Shown here in pieces: positions 22,838 to 32,500 of a DNA stretch of 63,872 nt. Within the stretch, counting starts at the first letter, position 1; every line of letters begins with the position of its first letter. This DNA comes from Chloroflexota bacterium (GTDB lineage: Bacteria > Chloroflexota > Anaerolineae > B4-G1 > SLSP01): positions 1 to 63,872 of the forward strand of contig JAIOAX010000030.1 in the NCBI GenBank assembly GCA_019873645.1, in the 5' to 3' direction. Below the pieces are notes generated by a model, which had not been told where the DNA came from, ran no database searches, and saw only the letters and a list, made by a program, of their open reading frames with translations. A program made the translations under genes and the position numbers.

Positions 22838-24073
22838 ATGTTGAGTAAACACGATATAGCCATAATCCGAGAATTGGCGGCGCAGGTGGCCGAAATCGCC
22901 GCACTGCCGGTGCAGGAAGAGAAGCGCGCGCTGTGGCGCAAGCTCAACGCGCTCAAACCGGAGCGTCCGATGGTCATGATTGATCAGGTCTGCTGGAACG
23001 AAATGAACCTTGACGACGAATTAACCCTGCGCTGCGAAGACCTGGAATGTCGCGGCTACGAGGAACTCTTGCGCCGCACACTCTATCAATGGCGGCATTT
23101 TCCGGTGGATATGGTGGTGGAGCCGTTCATCCGCGTCCCCAAGGCGCTCACCAACACCGGGTTCGGGATCGCGGTCTACGAACATACCATCCCCACCGAT
23201 CCGCAAAACGACGTAGTCTCACACCGCTACGAAAACCAGTTCAAGACAATAGACGACCTGGAGAAGATTCAAACGCCGCGCATCAGCCACGATCCCGCCG
23301 AAACGGAACGCCGCCTGGCCGTGGCGCACGAGCTGTTCGACGGACTGCTGGAAGTGCGCGCGTGGGGCGCAGACCCGTACCTCTCGTTGTGGGATCCTAT
23401 CAGCACGTGGATGGGGGTAGAAAATGCCCTGTACGCGCTCGTAGATCAGCCGGCATTGATGCACGGGCTGGTGGGACGGATGACGGAAGGGTACTTGAGT
23501 ATGCTGGATCAGTTGGAGAACCAGGGGTTGTTGTGCGGTCCGCAAAGCTTGATCCACTGCACGGGTGCGTACACCGACGAGCTGCCCGCGCCCGGCTATG
23601 ACCCGGCGAAGCCGCGCACAAAAGATATGTGGATGTTCGGCCTGGCGCAGATGTTCGCCGCCGTGTCGCCGCGCATGTTCAAGGAGTATGAGGTGGACTA
23701 CGCCAGCCGCATCTGCGAGCGGTTTGGCCTGGTGTACTACGGCTGCTGCGACCCGCTCGACAAGAAAATGGCCCAGGTGCGGATGATCCCCAACGTCCGC
23801 AAAGTCTCGATGAGTCCGTGGGTGGATCAGGAACGCGGCGCGGCGGAGATCGGGCGGGATTACGTGTTCTCGCGCAAGCCGAACCCGGCGTTGCTCGCCT
23901 GGGACACCTTCGACCCGGAGGCCATACGCGCCGATTTGACGGCGACGCGCGACATCTGCGCCCGCCACGGCTGCCCGCTGGAACTCATCCTGAAGGACAT
24001 CAGCACGCTGCGCTATCAGCCGCAACGGTTGTTCGAGTGGGCGAGAATTGCGATGGAGGTGGTGGGGGAATAA
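22838..24073 (+). CDS. Uroporphyrinogen decarboxylase (URO-D) superfamily protein
   Basis: A 411-residue protein related to the URO-D/methyltransferase barrel superfamily, of the type seen beside corrinoid methyltransfer systems rather than haem HemE. Segments include PMVMIDQVCWNEM, an N-terminal helical part, GLVYYGCCDPLDKKM and VRKVSMSPWVDQE. Candidate metal ligands are in LIHCTGAY and YYGCCDP. The expected HemE substrate loop near the N-terminus is not evident, so haem synthesis is unlikely. No corrinoid protein gene is adjacent. ATG 22838 lies 9 bases after GGGGGAA. Methyl transfer is inferred from the family. Confidence 0.75.
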   Translation: MLSKHDIAIIRELAAQVAEIAALPVQEEKRALWRKLNALKPERPMVMIDQVCWNEMNLDDELTLRCEDLECRGYEELLRRTLYQWRHFPVDMVVEPFIRVPKALTNTGFGIAVYEHTIPTDPQNDVVSHRYENQFKTIDDLEKIQTPRISHDPAETERRLAVAHELFDGLLEVRAWGADPYLSLWDPISTWMGVENALYALVDQPALMHGLVGRMTEGYLSMLDQLENQGLLCGPQSLIHCTGAYTDELPAPGYDPAKPRTKDMWMFGLAQMFAAVSPRMFKEYEVDYASRICERFGLVYYGCCDPLDKKMAQVRMIPNVRKVSMSPWVDQERGAAEIGRDYVFSRKPNPALLAWDTFDPEAIRADLTATRDICARHGCPLELILKDISTLRYQPQRLFEWARIAMEVVGE

Positions 24074-24130
24074 TAAACCCCAGCGTTGTTCTGTTCTCCT
24101 GCCATCACAACACAAACCACTAAAACCAAT

Positions 24131-24190
24131 CCACGAATCTTCACGAATTAAGCATATAAAATTCGCGCAAATTCGTGAAGATTCGTGGTA
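24131..24190. repeat. CCACGAATCTTCACGAAT palindrome
   Basis: Arms CCACGAATCTTCACGAATT and AATTCGTGAAGATTCGTGG around a 20-base AT-rich centre, between two convergent genes. Same family as 6432-6503. Confidence 0.9.
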
Positions 24191-24206
24191 GAAAACAAAT
24201 ACGTCT

Positions 24207-26681
24207 TTAGCGCAGCGTCACCTTCACCGCTACATCCTTCACCCCAGGCGCGGGCAATGGAACGATGTTGCCTTCCACCGGCTGGCCATCGACGACGAGC
24301 GAAACGGCGTTCCCCCCACCCTGGCGTTCCACAGTGATGTGATACGTCACGCCCCGGAAGATGCGCGTGGCGGTGAAGCCCTGCCAGTCCATCGGGATGA
24401 TGGGCGCGATTTGCAAGCCGTCGTAGGCCGGGCGGATGCCCAGAATCCACTGCGTTATAGCGACATAGTTCCACGCGGCGGTGCCGGTGAGCCACGAGTT
24501 CTTCGCTTCGCCGTGCCGCGGGTTGTCGCGCCCGGCAATTGTCTGCGCGTAGACGTAGGGTTCGCAGCGGTGAATCTCGCTGATGCCCTCGCGCGCGGCG
24601 GGACAGATGCGCTGGTAGTAGTCGAACGCCTGATCGCCGTGCCCCACGATGGCCTCGCCGATCATGATCCACGGGTTGGTGTGGCAGAAGATGCTGGCGT
24701 TCTCCTTGAAGCCGGGCGGATAGGAACTGATCTCGCCCAGATGCAGGTAGTAGCGCGAATAAGCCGGTTGTTGCAGCACGATGCCATGCTCGGTCGCCAG
24801 CCGTTCTTTGACCGAAGCCAGGGTCAGCTCGGCCCGGCCGTTATCCAGCCCCAATCCCGCCATAATCGCCACACCCTGCGGCTCGATGAAAATCTGTCCT
24901 TCGGCGCATTCGTGCGACCCGACCTTCTCGCCGAACGCATCATAAGCGCGCAGGAACCACGCGCCGTCCCAGCCGTGCGCCCAGATCGTCTCTTCCATCT
25001 TGGCGGCAGCGTCGAGGTAGAATTGCGAATTACGAATTACGAATTTCGATCCTTTCATTCGCCGATTCGCCGATTCGCTTAACGCCGCCATTTCTTTTGC
25101 CGCGAGGACGAACAAAACCGCGATAAAGACAGATTCCGCGACCTTGCCGTCTTTCTTGAGCGGCGCGACCTGGAAAGATTCGCCCGGCTCGTCGGAGAAA
25201 ATGTTGAGGTTCATGCAGTCGTTCCAGTCCGCGCGCCCGATGAGAGGCAGGCCGTGCGGGCCGAGGTTCTTCAGCGTGTAATCCAGCGCCCGCTCCAGGT
25301 GCTCCGCGAGTGGGGTTTCGGTACCGGGTTTGTTCTCGTAGGGGACGGACGCATCGAGAATACCGAAATCGCCGGTCTCTTTGATGTAAGCGACGACCGC
25401 CAGCGGCAGCCACAACGGATCATCGTTGAAGCCGCTGCCCACCGCGTCGTTGCCGCGCTTGGTGAGGGGCTGGAACTGGTGATACGCGCCGCCACTCGCC
25501 AACTGCGTCGCCGCCAGGTCAAGGATGCGCTCACGGGCGCGCGCCGGGACCTGATGCACGAACCCGAGCAAGTCCTGGCTGGAATCGCGGAAGCCCAACC
25601 CGCGCCCCACCCCCGACTCGAAGTACGAGGCCGAGCGCGACATGTTGAACGTCACCATGCACTGGTAGGCGTTCCACACATTGACCATGCGGTTCGTCGC
25701 CGTGTCGGGCGTGTTCACCTGGTAGATGCCGAGAATGCCGTCCCAGTAAGCGCGCAGGTCGGCAAAAGCCGCATCCACCGTCTCCGGCCGGAGATATTTG
25801 GCGATGATCGGCTTGACCAGACGTTTGTTGATGATCTGCGAATCCGGCGGATCGAATTTCTGGTCACGGGGGTTCTCCTGGTAGCCCAGGATGAAGATGA
25901 TACGGCGCGATTCGCCCGGTTGCAACGTGAGCTTGACGTGGTGCGAGCCGATCGGCGCCCAACTGCGCGCTTCGGAGTTCGCCGATTCGCCGCGTTCGAC
26001 CACCACCGGCTTATCCCATCCGCGGTACGGACCGAGGAAGTCCTCGCGGTGCGTGTCGAAACCGGCCAGCGGTTCTGAGCAGGCAAAGTATGCGAAGTGA
26101 TCGCGGCGCTCACGGTATTCCGTCTTGTGGTAGATCACGCCGTCTTCGATCTCCACCTGCGCGATGTTGAAGTTGCGCTGGTAGTTCGTCGCATCGTCCC
26201 AGGCATCCCACAGACAGAATTCAATCAACGAGAAAAGCGACAAATCAGCGGCGGTATCGCGCTGATTCGTCACCGTTGTAGACCAAATCTCCAAATTCGC
26301 CCCCAACGGCACAAAATACAGTGTCTTCACGCTGATTTGCTGATTCGCTGATTCTATCACCGTATACCCCATCCCGTGACGGCAGGTGTAGCTGTCCAGC
26401 GGCGTCCGCGTGGGCTGCCACGAGGGCGACCAGAACGCGCCCGTGGCGTTGTCGCGCAGGTAAAGGTAGCGCCCACCGAAGTCCAGCGGCACGTTGTTAT
26501 AGCGGTAGCGCGTGATCCGCCGCAGCCGCGCATCGCGATAGAACGAATAGCCGCCCGCAGTGTTGGAAATCAGGCCAAAGTACGCCTCGCTGCCCAGATA
26601 GTTGATCCAGGGAAGTGGCGTATCGGGTTGGGTAATCACATACTCGCGGTTTTGGTCATCGAAGTATCCGTAACGCATCAT
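24207..26681 (-). CDS. GH94 family phosphorylase (cellobiose phosphorylase-like)
   Basis: An 824-residue inverting phosphorylase that would cleave cellobiose (or a related beta-glucoside) with phosphate to give glucose 1-phosphate and a sugar. It starts like cellobiose phosphorylases (YGYFDDQNREYVITQPDTP; WINYLG) and carries the catalytic Asp in GRADWNDCMNL. The supersandwich domain comes first, then the alpha/alpha barrel. No signal peptide, so cytoplasmic. AGGAGG lies just before two adjacent ATGs (26681, 26678). Three in-frame insertions of intergenic repeat are present: ESANQQIS (26331-26355), GESANSE (25977-25994), and SESANRRMKGSKFVIRNSQF (25020-25082). Their effect on folding is unknown. 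Confidence 0.93.
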   Translation of the reverse strand: MMRYGYFDDQNREYVITQPDTPLPWINYLGSEAYFGLISNTAGGYSFYRDARLRRITRYRYNNVPLDFGGRYLYLRDNATGAFWSPSWQPTRTPLDSYTCRHGMGYTVIESANQQISVKTLYFVPLGANLEIWSTTVTNQRDTAADLSLFSLIEFCLWDAWDDATNYQRNFNIAQVEIEDGVIYHKTEYRERRDHFAYFACSEPLAGFDTHREDFLGPYRGWDKPVVVERGESANSEARSWAPIGSHHVKLTLQPGESRRIIFILGYQENPRDQKFDPPDSQIINKRLVKPIIAKYLRPETVDAAFADLRAYWDGILGIYQVNTPDTATNRMVNVWNAYQCMVTFNMSRSASYFESGVGRGLGFRDSSQDLLGFVHQVPARARERILDLAATQLASGGAYHQFQPLTKRGNDAVGSGFNDDPLWLPLAVVAYIKETGDFGILDASVPYENKPGTETPLAEHLERALDYTLKNLGPHGLPLIGRADWNDCMNLNIFSDEPGESFQVAPLKKDGKVAESVFIAVLFVLAAKEMAALSESANRRMKGSKFVIRNSQFYLDAAAKMEETIWAHGWDGAWFLRAYDAFGEKVGSHECAEGQIFIEPQGVAIMAGLGLDNGRAELTLASVKERLATEHGIVLQQPAYSRYYLHLGEISSYPPGFKENASIFCHTNPWIMIGEAIVGHGDQAFDYYQRICPAAREGISEIHRCEPYVYAQTIAGRDNPRHGEAKNSWLTGTAAWNYVAITQWILGIRPAYDGLQIAPIIPMDWQGFTATRIFRGVTYHITVERQGGGNAVSLVVDGQPVEGNIVPLPAPGVKDVAVKVTLR
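25020..25082. repeat. GATTCGCC and ACGAATT repeats inside GH94 gene
   Basis: AATTGCGAATTACGAATTACG followed by CATTCGCCGATTCGCCGATT is translated in frame as SESANRR...VIRNSQF. These motifs otherwise occur between genes, as in 22655-22820. Confidence 0.85.
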
Positions 26682-26700
26682 TTCCTCCTTAAATGAAAGT

Positions 26701-26766
26701 AGCCACAGAGATCACCGAGAACACAAAGATTTTTTCTCTGTGAACTCTATGTTCTCGGTGGCAAAA
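26701..26766. repeat. CCACAGAG...CTCGGTGGC hyphenated palindrome
   Basis: Arms GCCACAGAGATCACCGAGAA and GTTCTCGGTGGC lie around a T-rich centre, between GH94 and the aminotransferase gene. A related element type lies at 61171-61302. The ATCCGTTCAAATCCGTT repeat follows at 26771-26806. Confidence 0.7.
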
Positions 26767-26787
26767 ATAAAAATCCGTTCAAATCCG

Positions 26788-27960
26788 TTAAATCCGTTGA
26801 CAAAACTCTCTCATTGCTGCCGCGACGCCCGCGCCCCGCTCGAAGCCGTAGCCGCACTGCGCCAGTCCGGTTTCGAGCGCGCCAATGGTCGCCAGCAGAT
26901 CGCCCTGGTTGACGACGCCCATGTGCCCGATGCGGAAATATTCGGCGCGGATCGCCGGGTGCAGGCCGGCCGCCAGCATCACGCCCGCCGCCGTGACCTT
27001 CGGCAGCAGGTCCGCTGCGCCAATGCCGGCCGGGAAGCGCGGAGCCGTCATCGTGTGGGCAGCGATGTTGGGCGAAAGCGGCACCTGGCCCAAACCCAAC
27101 GCCGCAATCGCCGCCTGGCACGCCGCGCTGATCGCCCGGTGACGCGCAAAACGCGCCTCCATACCTTCCTTCAAAATGAGACCCAGGCTCACGTTGAGCG
27201 CCGCCACCAGATTGACCGCCGGGGTGCCAAAGTAGGCGGGTTTGCGCGCCTCGTAGGCCTCCATCACCGGCAGCCAATGCGTCCAGTCGGCGTAGAAGTT
27301 GAGGACAGGCGTCGTGCGCGCTTTGAACGCCGCCAGCGCGCGCGGCCCGGCGACAAGCAACGCCAGTCCCGGCGGCGTCCCCACGGCCTTCTGCGATGCC
27401 GTGAAGGCCACATCCACGCCCCATTCGGTCATCCGCAGTTCCTCGCCTGCCACCGAGCAGACGCCATCCACGACGATGAGCGTGTCATACTGTCGCGCCA
27501 GCGCCGCCAGACTTTTTACATCGGTCAGCACGCCGGTTGACGTATCCACGTGCGTCACCGTCATCAGCTTGAAGCGCGCGGTCTTGAGCGCCGCCTCCAC
27601 GTCTTCCAGCGCCGGGCAGCCGCCGACGGGCGCGCGGACGTGCGTAACCTGCGCGCCGTAGCGCTCCAGCAGCGTCCCGTAGCGGTCGCCGAAGTAGCCG
27701 GTGTTGACCACCAACGCCTTGTCGCCCGGCTCGATCAGGTTCGCACCGGCCAAATCCATCGCCAGCGTGCCCGATCCGGCCATAATGAAGGGCTGCCCGT
27801 CAGGACTGAGGAACACCGCGCGCATTCGCTCCAACGCCTGCCCGAAGACTTCGATGAACTCCGGGGCCACGTGACTCGTCGTCGGCGCACCCATTGCCGC
27901 CAGCACGGCAGGATCGAATTCGATAGGGCCGGGGATCATCAGCAGTTTGCGATCTTTCAT
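26788..27960 (-). CDS. Alanine-glyoxylate / serine-pyruvate aminotransferase family protein
   Basis: A 390-residue class V PLP aminotransferase. It opens with LLMIPGPIEFDPAVL, has the GSGTLAMDLAGANL phosphate-binding loop, the PLP Asp in VVDGVCSVAGEEL and the Schiff-base Lys191 in TASQKAVGTPPG. It would transfer amino groups between alanine or serine and glyoxylate or pyruvate. ATG 27960 was chosen because AGGAGA lies just upstream. The C-terminal codons (CQRI) and stop lie at the edge of an ATCCGTT repeat. The upstream alpha/beta hydrolase gene is in the same direction, 79 bases away. Confidence 0.9.
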   Translation of the reverse strand: MKDRKLLMIPGPIEFDPAVLAAMGAPTTSHVAPEFIEVFGQALERMRAVFLSPDGQPFIMAGSGTLAMDLAGANLIEPGDKALVVNTGYFGDRYGTLLERYGAQVTHVRAPVGGCPALEDVEAALKTARFKLMTVTHVDTSTGVLTDVKSLAALARQYDTLIVVDGVCSVAGEELRMTEWGVDVAFTASQKAVGTPPGLALLVAGPRALAAFKARTTPVLNFYADWTHWLPVMEAYEARKPAYFGTPAVNLVAALNVSLGLILKEGMEARFARHRAISAACQAAIAALGLGQVPLSPNIAAHTMTAPRFPAGIGAADLLPKVTAAGVMLAAGLHPAIRAEYFRIGHMGVVNQGDLLATIGALETGLAQCGYGFERGAGVAAAMREFCQRI

Positions 27961-28039
27961 AGGGTTCTCCTTCTCCATCAAGCACCAATCTCAGCCTATA
28001 GCCGATTATAGTCAGCTTTTTTATTCTGACGAACGCCCG

Positions 28040-29200
28040 TTATTCCCCTTTGACGTACAAATCGAAGAACGCCACCGAACGCCGCATCGCCGTGCTAAAG
28101 TTGCCGGCGAGGTTGTGATCGTCGCCCTGGTAGATGTACAGCTCGCTGGTGACGCCCTCTGCCTGCAATTGCGCGTACAAGTCCTCGGAGTATGCGACGG
28201 GGACGGAGGTATCGCCTGTGCCGTGATGCAGTTGCAGCGGGCCAGAAAGTTCGGCGAGATAAGTCCACGGATCAATCGAGGCCCAGAAGACGGGATTTTC
28301 GTCTGGCGTGCCATAAGTATACAGGATGTCGCCCCAACGGCGACGAGGGCCAGGCGTTCCCGCACCCGGCGTCGGTATCCCTGAGCCGGTCGCCTCAGGC
28401 GTCATAAAACGGCGCTGCCAGCGCTCCATCAGCTCCGGGTAATCAGCGACGACGCCGGCCCAGATCACCCCGGCCTTGATGTCGTCGCAGACCACCATCG
28501 CCCGCAGCGTGATCGTCCCGCCCATCGAGTGCCCCCACATGCCCACGCGGTCGGGATCGGCCTCCGGCAGGCGTTGCGCCGAGGCCATCGCGTTGAGCAC
28601 GTCGATCGTGTAGGCCGGGGTGTCGTAGGCATTGGCCGGCTCACCCTCGGAGTCGCCGTGCCCGCGATAGTCCGGGCGGATGACGATGTAGCCGTTGCGC
28701 GCGAAGCCATCCACATAGGCGACGTAGCGCTCGGTGGTGCGGTACTGCGCGGGCGGGATGTAGCCGTGGTTGAAGACGATAATCGGCCAGCCGGTGGCGG
28801 GTTTCTCGCCGCGCGGGATCGTGAGCAGCGCGTAAATCTTCAAACCTTCGGACAGGTACGAGACGACGTAGCGGTCGTAGTTGACGCCGGGCGCCAGCGT
28901 TTGCTCGATGACGAGGTCGCTGCCAGGGTAAGATTGTTCGCGCATCACGGCAATCATCAGTGGGTGCGTCGGCGTCGGGGTGGGCGTGGGCGTCCCGGTG
29001 GCGGTCGGCGTGGCGGTAGGCGTGGCTGTCGCGGTGGGAGGCGGCGTGGCAGTCGCAGTCGGTGTCGCCGTTGCCGTGGGGGCGAGCGTGTGCGTGGGAA
29101 GCGGTGTAGGCGTGGGCACAGGTGTAGTTTCTGGCGTCGTGCATGCCGTCCACAGGAACAGGCCGGTGATCAACAAAAGCATCAGATATACGGTTTTCAT
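28040..29200 (-). CDS. Alpha/beta hydrolase lipoprotein (S9-peptidase/esterase-like)
   Basis: A 386-residue exported hydrolase. The lipobox is LWTAC, followed by a long Thr/Pro linker (TPTPTPT type, about residues 22-80). The hydrolase domain has an oxyanion segment VFNHGYIPP, the nucleophile in GHSMGG, and a late Asp/His pair (GTGDTSVPV; QGDDHNLAG). This is the dienelactone hydrolase/prolyl oligopeptidase type, acting at the cell surface; the substrate is unknown. ATG 29200 is chosen because a strong GAGGAGG lies 7 bases upstream. Confidence 0.88.
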   Translation of the reverse strand: MKTVYLMLLLITGLFLWTACTTPETTPVPTPTPLPTHTLAPTATATPTATATPPPTATATPTATPTATGTPTPTPTPTHPLMIAVMREQSYPGSDLVIEQTLAPGVNYDRYVVSYLSEGLKIYALLTIPRGEKPATGWPIIVFNHGYIPPAQYRTTERYVAYVDGFARNGYIVIRPDYRGHGDSEGEPANAYDTPAYTIDVLNAMASAQRLPEADPDRVGMWGHSMGGTITLRAMVVCDDIKAGVIWAGVVADYPELMERWQRRFMTPEATGSGIPTPGAGTPGPRRRWGDILYTYGTPDENPVFWASIDPWTYLAELSGPLQLHHGTGDTSVPVAYSEDLYAQLQAEGVTSELYIYQGDDHNLAGNFSTAMRRSVAFFDLYVKGE

Positions 29201-29289
29201 AACAGTCACCTCCTCAAGGATCCAACAGTATACGACCAAGTGTAACACGGTGCGACGGGAGTGCAATTTTCTAAATCCATGTATGGCAT

Positions 29290-29402
29290 AATAGCCCTTC
29301 AGTCACCCATTCACGAGCAGGCCATCCCGGAGGTGCTCGCCGGGCGCGACATCTTCGGCATCGCGCAGACCAGCACCGGCAAAACGGCGGCCTTCGTTTA
29401 TG
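29290..29402 (+). pseudogene. DEAD-box RNA helicase fragment
   Basis: A short plus-strand stretch encodes the Q motif and motif I of a DEAD-box helicase ([19 protein letters not shown], then [11 protein letters not shown]) and then stops resembling the family. Only about 37 of the usual 400 or more residues remain. Motif I has TSTGKT instead of TGTGKT. This is a non-functional remnant lying between a lipoprotein gene and the sensor kinase gene. Confidence 0.8.
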
Positions 29403-29582
29403 GACGCTTGCGCGGGATCACAATCCCGTGTTGCTGCCCACTGCTGGTGAATCACCGGTTAATGCTGAATTCCCTTGGGGGCACGGTCAAAGACAAAGGA
29501 AGCCAAATGCAGACGCCCTGTTTTACGGTATAATAAAGGCGTATTCAAAAGTTCGGCGTCGCTGTATCACGAGGCGGTTGCA

Positions 29583-32500
29583 ATGAAAGCGTCTTTCGCC
29601 GTTAAGCCCGGGTTGTTGTTCGTCATGCTCTGGCTGTTGTGCTGTGGGGCAACGGTGCACATCACGGCCCAAGAGGCCGGCGCGTTCGATATGATATTCG
29701 ATCACGTCTTTGACCTGGGTGCGCCGGGCGGGCAGACGATGCTCCAGGATAGTGACGGGTTCCTGTGGATTGGTTCCGAAGGCGGGGGATTGTTCCGGTG
29801 GGATGGGTACACCCTGAAGAATTATACCGCCGGGGTCAAACGGCTCTCCAATAACACGCTTTTTCGCATTGTCGCCGACCCACGCAACCCGGACATCTTC
29901 TGGATCGGCACCGGCGGCGGACTGAACCGGTTTGACAAAGCCACGGAGACGTTCACCGCATACCAGCACGACCCCAACGATCCTCGCAGTCTGAGCGACA
30001 ACACGGTGCAGGATATCGTCCAGGATGGGCAAGATCCCAACATCCTCTGGCTGGCGACGACGAATGGCCTTAACAAGTTCGATAAAACCACCGGACGTAT
30101 CACCCGCTACGAACCTGACCCGGATGACCCGCGCCGTCTCGGCTATCCCGACATTTGGCGGATTATCGAGGATGCGGCCAACCCCAACATCCTGTGGATC
30201 GGGACGTATGGAGGCGGGCTGGACAAATTCGACAAACGGACCGAGACATTCACGCACTATCGCCACAATCCCGACGACGCCAACAGCCTGGCCGACCCGG
30301 ACAACCTCGTGGACGCCCTCGTCCAGGACAAGGACAATCCGGCTGTCCTCTGGATCGGCTCGCCAAGCGTCGGCCTGTCGCGCTTCGACACGCAGACCGA
30401 GACGTTCACCCACTATCCGGCAGAACTGACTCGCGGCGAAGTGGCGCTGATTTACGACGATGGACACGGCACATTATGGCTCGGCGGCTACGTCACCGAT
30501 AACGGGCTGACTTTATTCGACAAGCGCACAGAAACCTTCACCAACTACACGTACAATCCCGATGACCTGCACAGTTTAGCCAACAATCTGGTGGTCAACG
30601 TTTTTGAGGATCGAACGGGGATTTTCTGGATCGTCACGTATGCCGGGAAAGTGGATAAAATTGACCGGTACGCACAAAATTTCACCCTGTATCAGCACCA
30701 TCCCCAGATTGCCAACAGCCTGAGCGCCAACGCCGTCACCACCCTCTATGAGGATCGTGCCGGCGTGATCTGGATCGGCACGCAGAGCGGCTTGAATCGC
30801 TTCGATCCGGCAATGGAGCGTTTCACACGCTACGAGGCCAACCCCGAAGATCCGACCAGCCTGGATGTAGGCTATGTCCTGGGGACTTATGAAGATTCGG
30901 CAGGCGATTTTTGGGTCTCGCTGTGGGCCGGCCCGCTGATCAAGTTCGATCGCACGACCGGACAGGTGACGCAGCGGTACTCCGCCGAGACGGATGGATT
31001 TACCGCCATCCTTGAGGACCCCAACGATCCCAACACTTTATGGCTAGGCGCGCTTGTTGCCGGCCTCGCCAAATTCGACAAAGCGAACGAGCAATTTACG
31101 TTCTACAAACAGGACACGCTCAATCCTGAACGCGGGCCAAGCACCGGCTATATCCACTCTATTTTGTACGACCGTCAGGACGACGTCATCTGGATGGGCG
31201 GCTGGTACGGCGGCGGCCTCAACAAATTCGACGTCCGTACTCAGACCTTCACCCACTACAAATCCGCGCCCAACGATCCGTATAGCTTGGGCGCGGATGT
31301 CATCACCACCCTGTACCAGGATGTTACAGGAATATTGTGGATCGGCACCCAGGGCGGCGGATTGAATAAGTTCGACAAGCAAACAGAGCACTTCACCCGC
31401 TACGATCAGGCTTACGCCATCCCCGCAGACGTGAATGTGATCCGCGAAGATAATGCCGGGTATCTGTGGTTAGCCACCAACGAAGGACTGCTCCAGTTCG
31501 ACCCACGCACCGAAACGGTCAAGAAACACTACACGCGCGGTGATGGCCTGCAAGGCGACGTCTTTCTGGCGGGGAGCGGCCTGAGAACGCACGCTGGGGA
31601 ACTGTGGTTCGGCGGCATCAACGGTGTGAACCGCTTTAACCCCGCCGCGCTGGTCAGCAATCCCCACCCGCCGCAGGTCGTCTTAACCGCCCTGACTCAG
31701 GCCGGTGCAGCGATAGAAGGGCTGGAGGGGAAAATGCCGGCCCGGCTCACAGAAATCACTTTGGATTGGCGACACAATTTCTTTGAGTTCGAGTTCGTGG
31801 TCCTCAACTACACCCATCCTGAAAAGAATCAATATGCCTACATGCTTGAAGGTGTGGACAAAGACTGGCGCTATATCGGAACGCGGCGCTTCGGCAACTA
31901 CACCACGCTGCCCCCCGGCAAATATACGTTGCGGCTCAAAGGCGCGAATAACGACGGGGTGTGGCATGAGGCCAATGCACCCTTGCGGGTCATCGTCAAA
32001 CCGCCCTTTTGGCGCACCTGGTGGTTTATCAGTCTGATGACGGTGATCGTCATCGGGGGAGCGGCCGGCAGCGTGATGCTACGCATCCAGTCTATCGAGT
32101 CGCAGCGCCGCCGACTCGAGATCCAGGTCGCCGAACGCACCGCCGCCATCCGGCAATACAATCAGGCATTGGAACAACTCAACCGCATCGGGCAAAACCT
32201 CACCGCCACGCTCAATCTTGAGGAAATCGCAGTGCAACTCGCGCACATCGGCCCCAAGATCGCCGACGCCGAAAGCCTTTCGGTATGGCTGGTCAGTCCA
32301 GAAAACCCCAATGAGCTGATTTGTTGGGCCGCCTCTGAACAGGACAATGTCAATCCTGAGTGCTCGTTGCTCAATATGTGCGTCGGCATTGACCAGGGCG
32401 TCGTCGGATGGGTGCTGCGAACCGGACAGAGTGCTATTGTCCATGACCCGCAAAACGATCCCCGCCACTTTGCTGCGATCAGTCAACAGACCGGTTTTGT

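Noticed and set aside
23219..24115. 298-codon minus-strand frame
   Set aside because: Antisense shadow of the URO-D-like gene, with His/Arg-rich, unlike-protein composition.
28970..29120. GTGGGCGTC-type repeats as a regulatory element
   Set aside because: They encode the Thr/Pro linker of the hydrolase lipoprotein on the minus strand.
29519..29540. TATAAT-like promoter before the Reg_prop kinase
   Set aside because: The TATAATA motif is present but no convincing -35 box at proper spacing can be shown from sequence alone.
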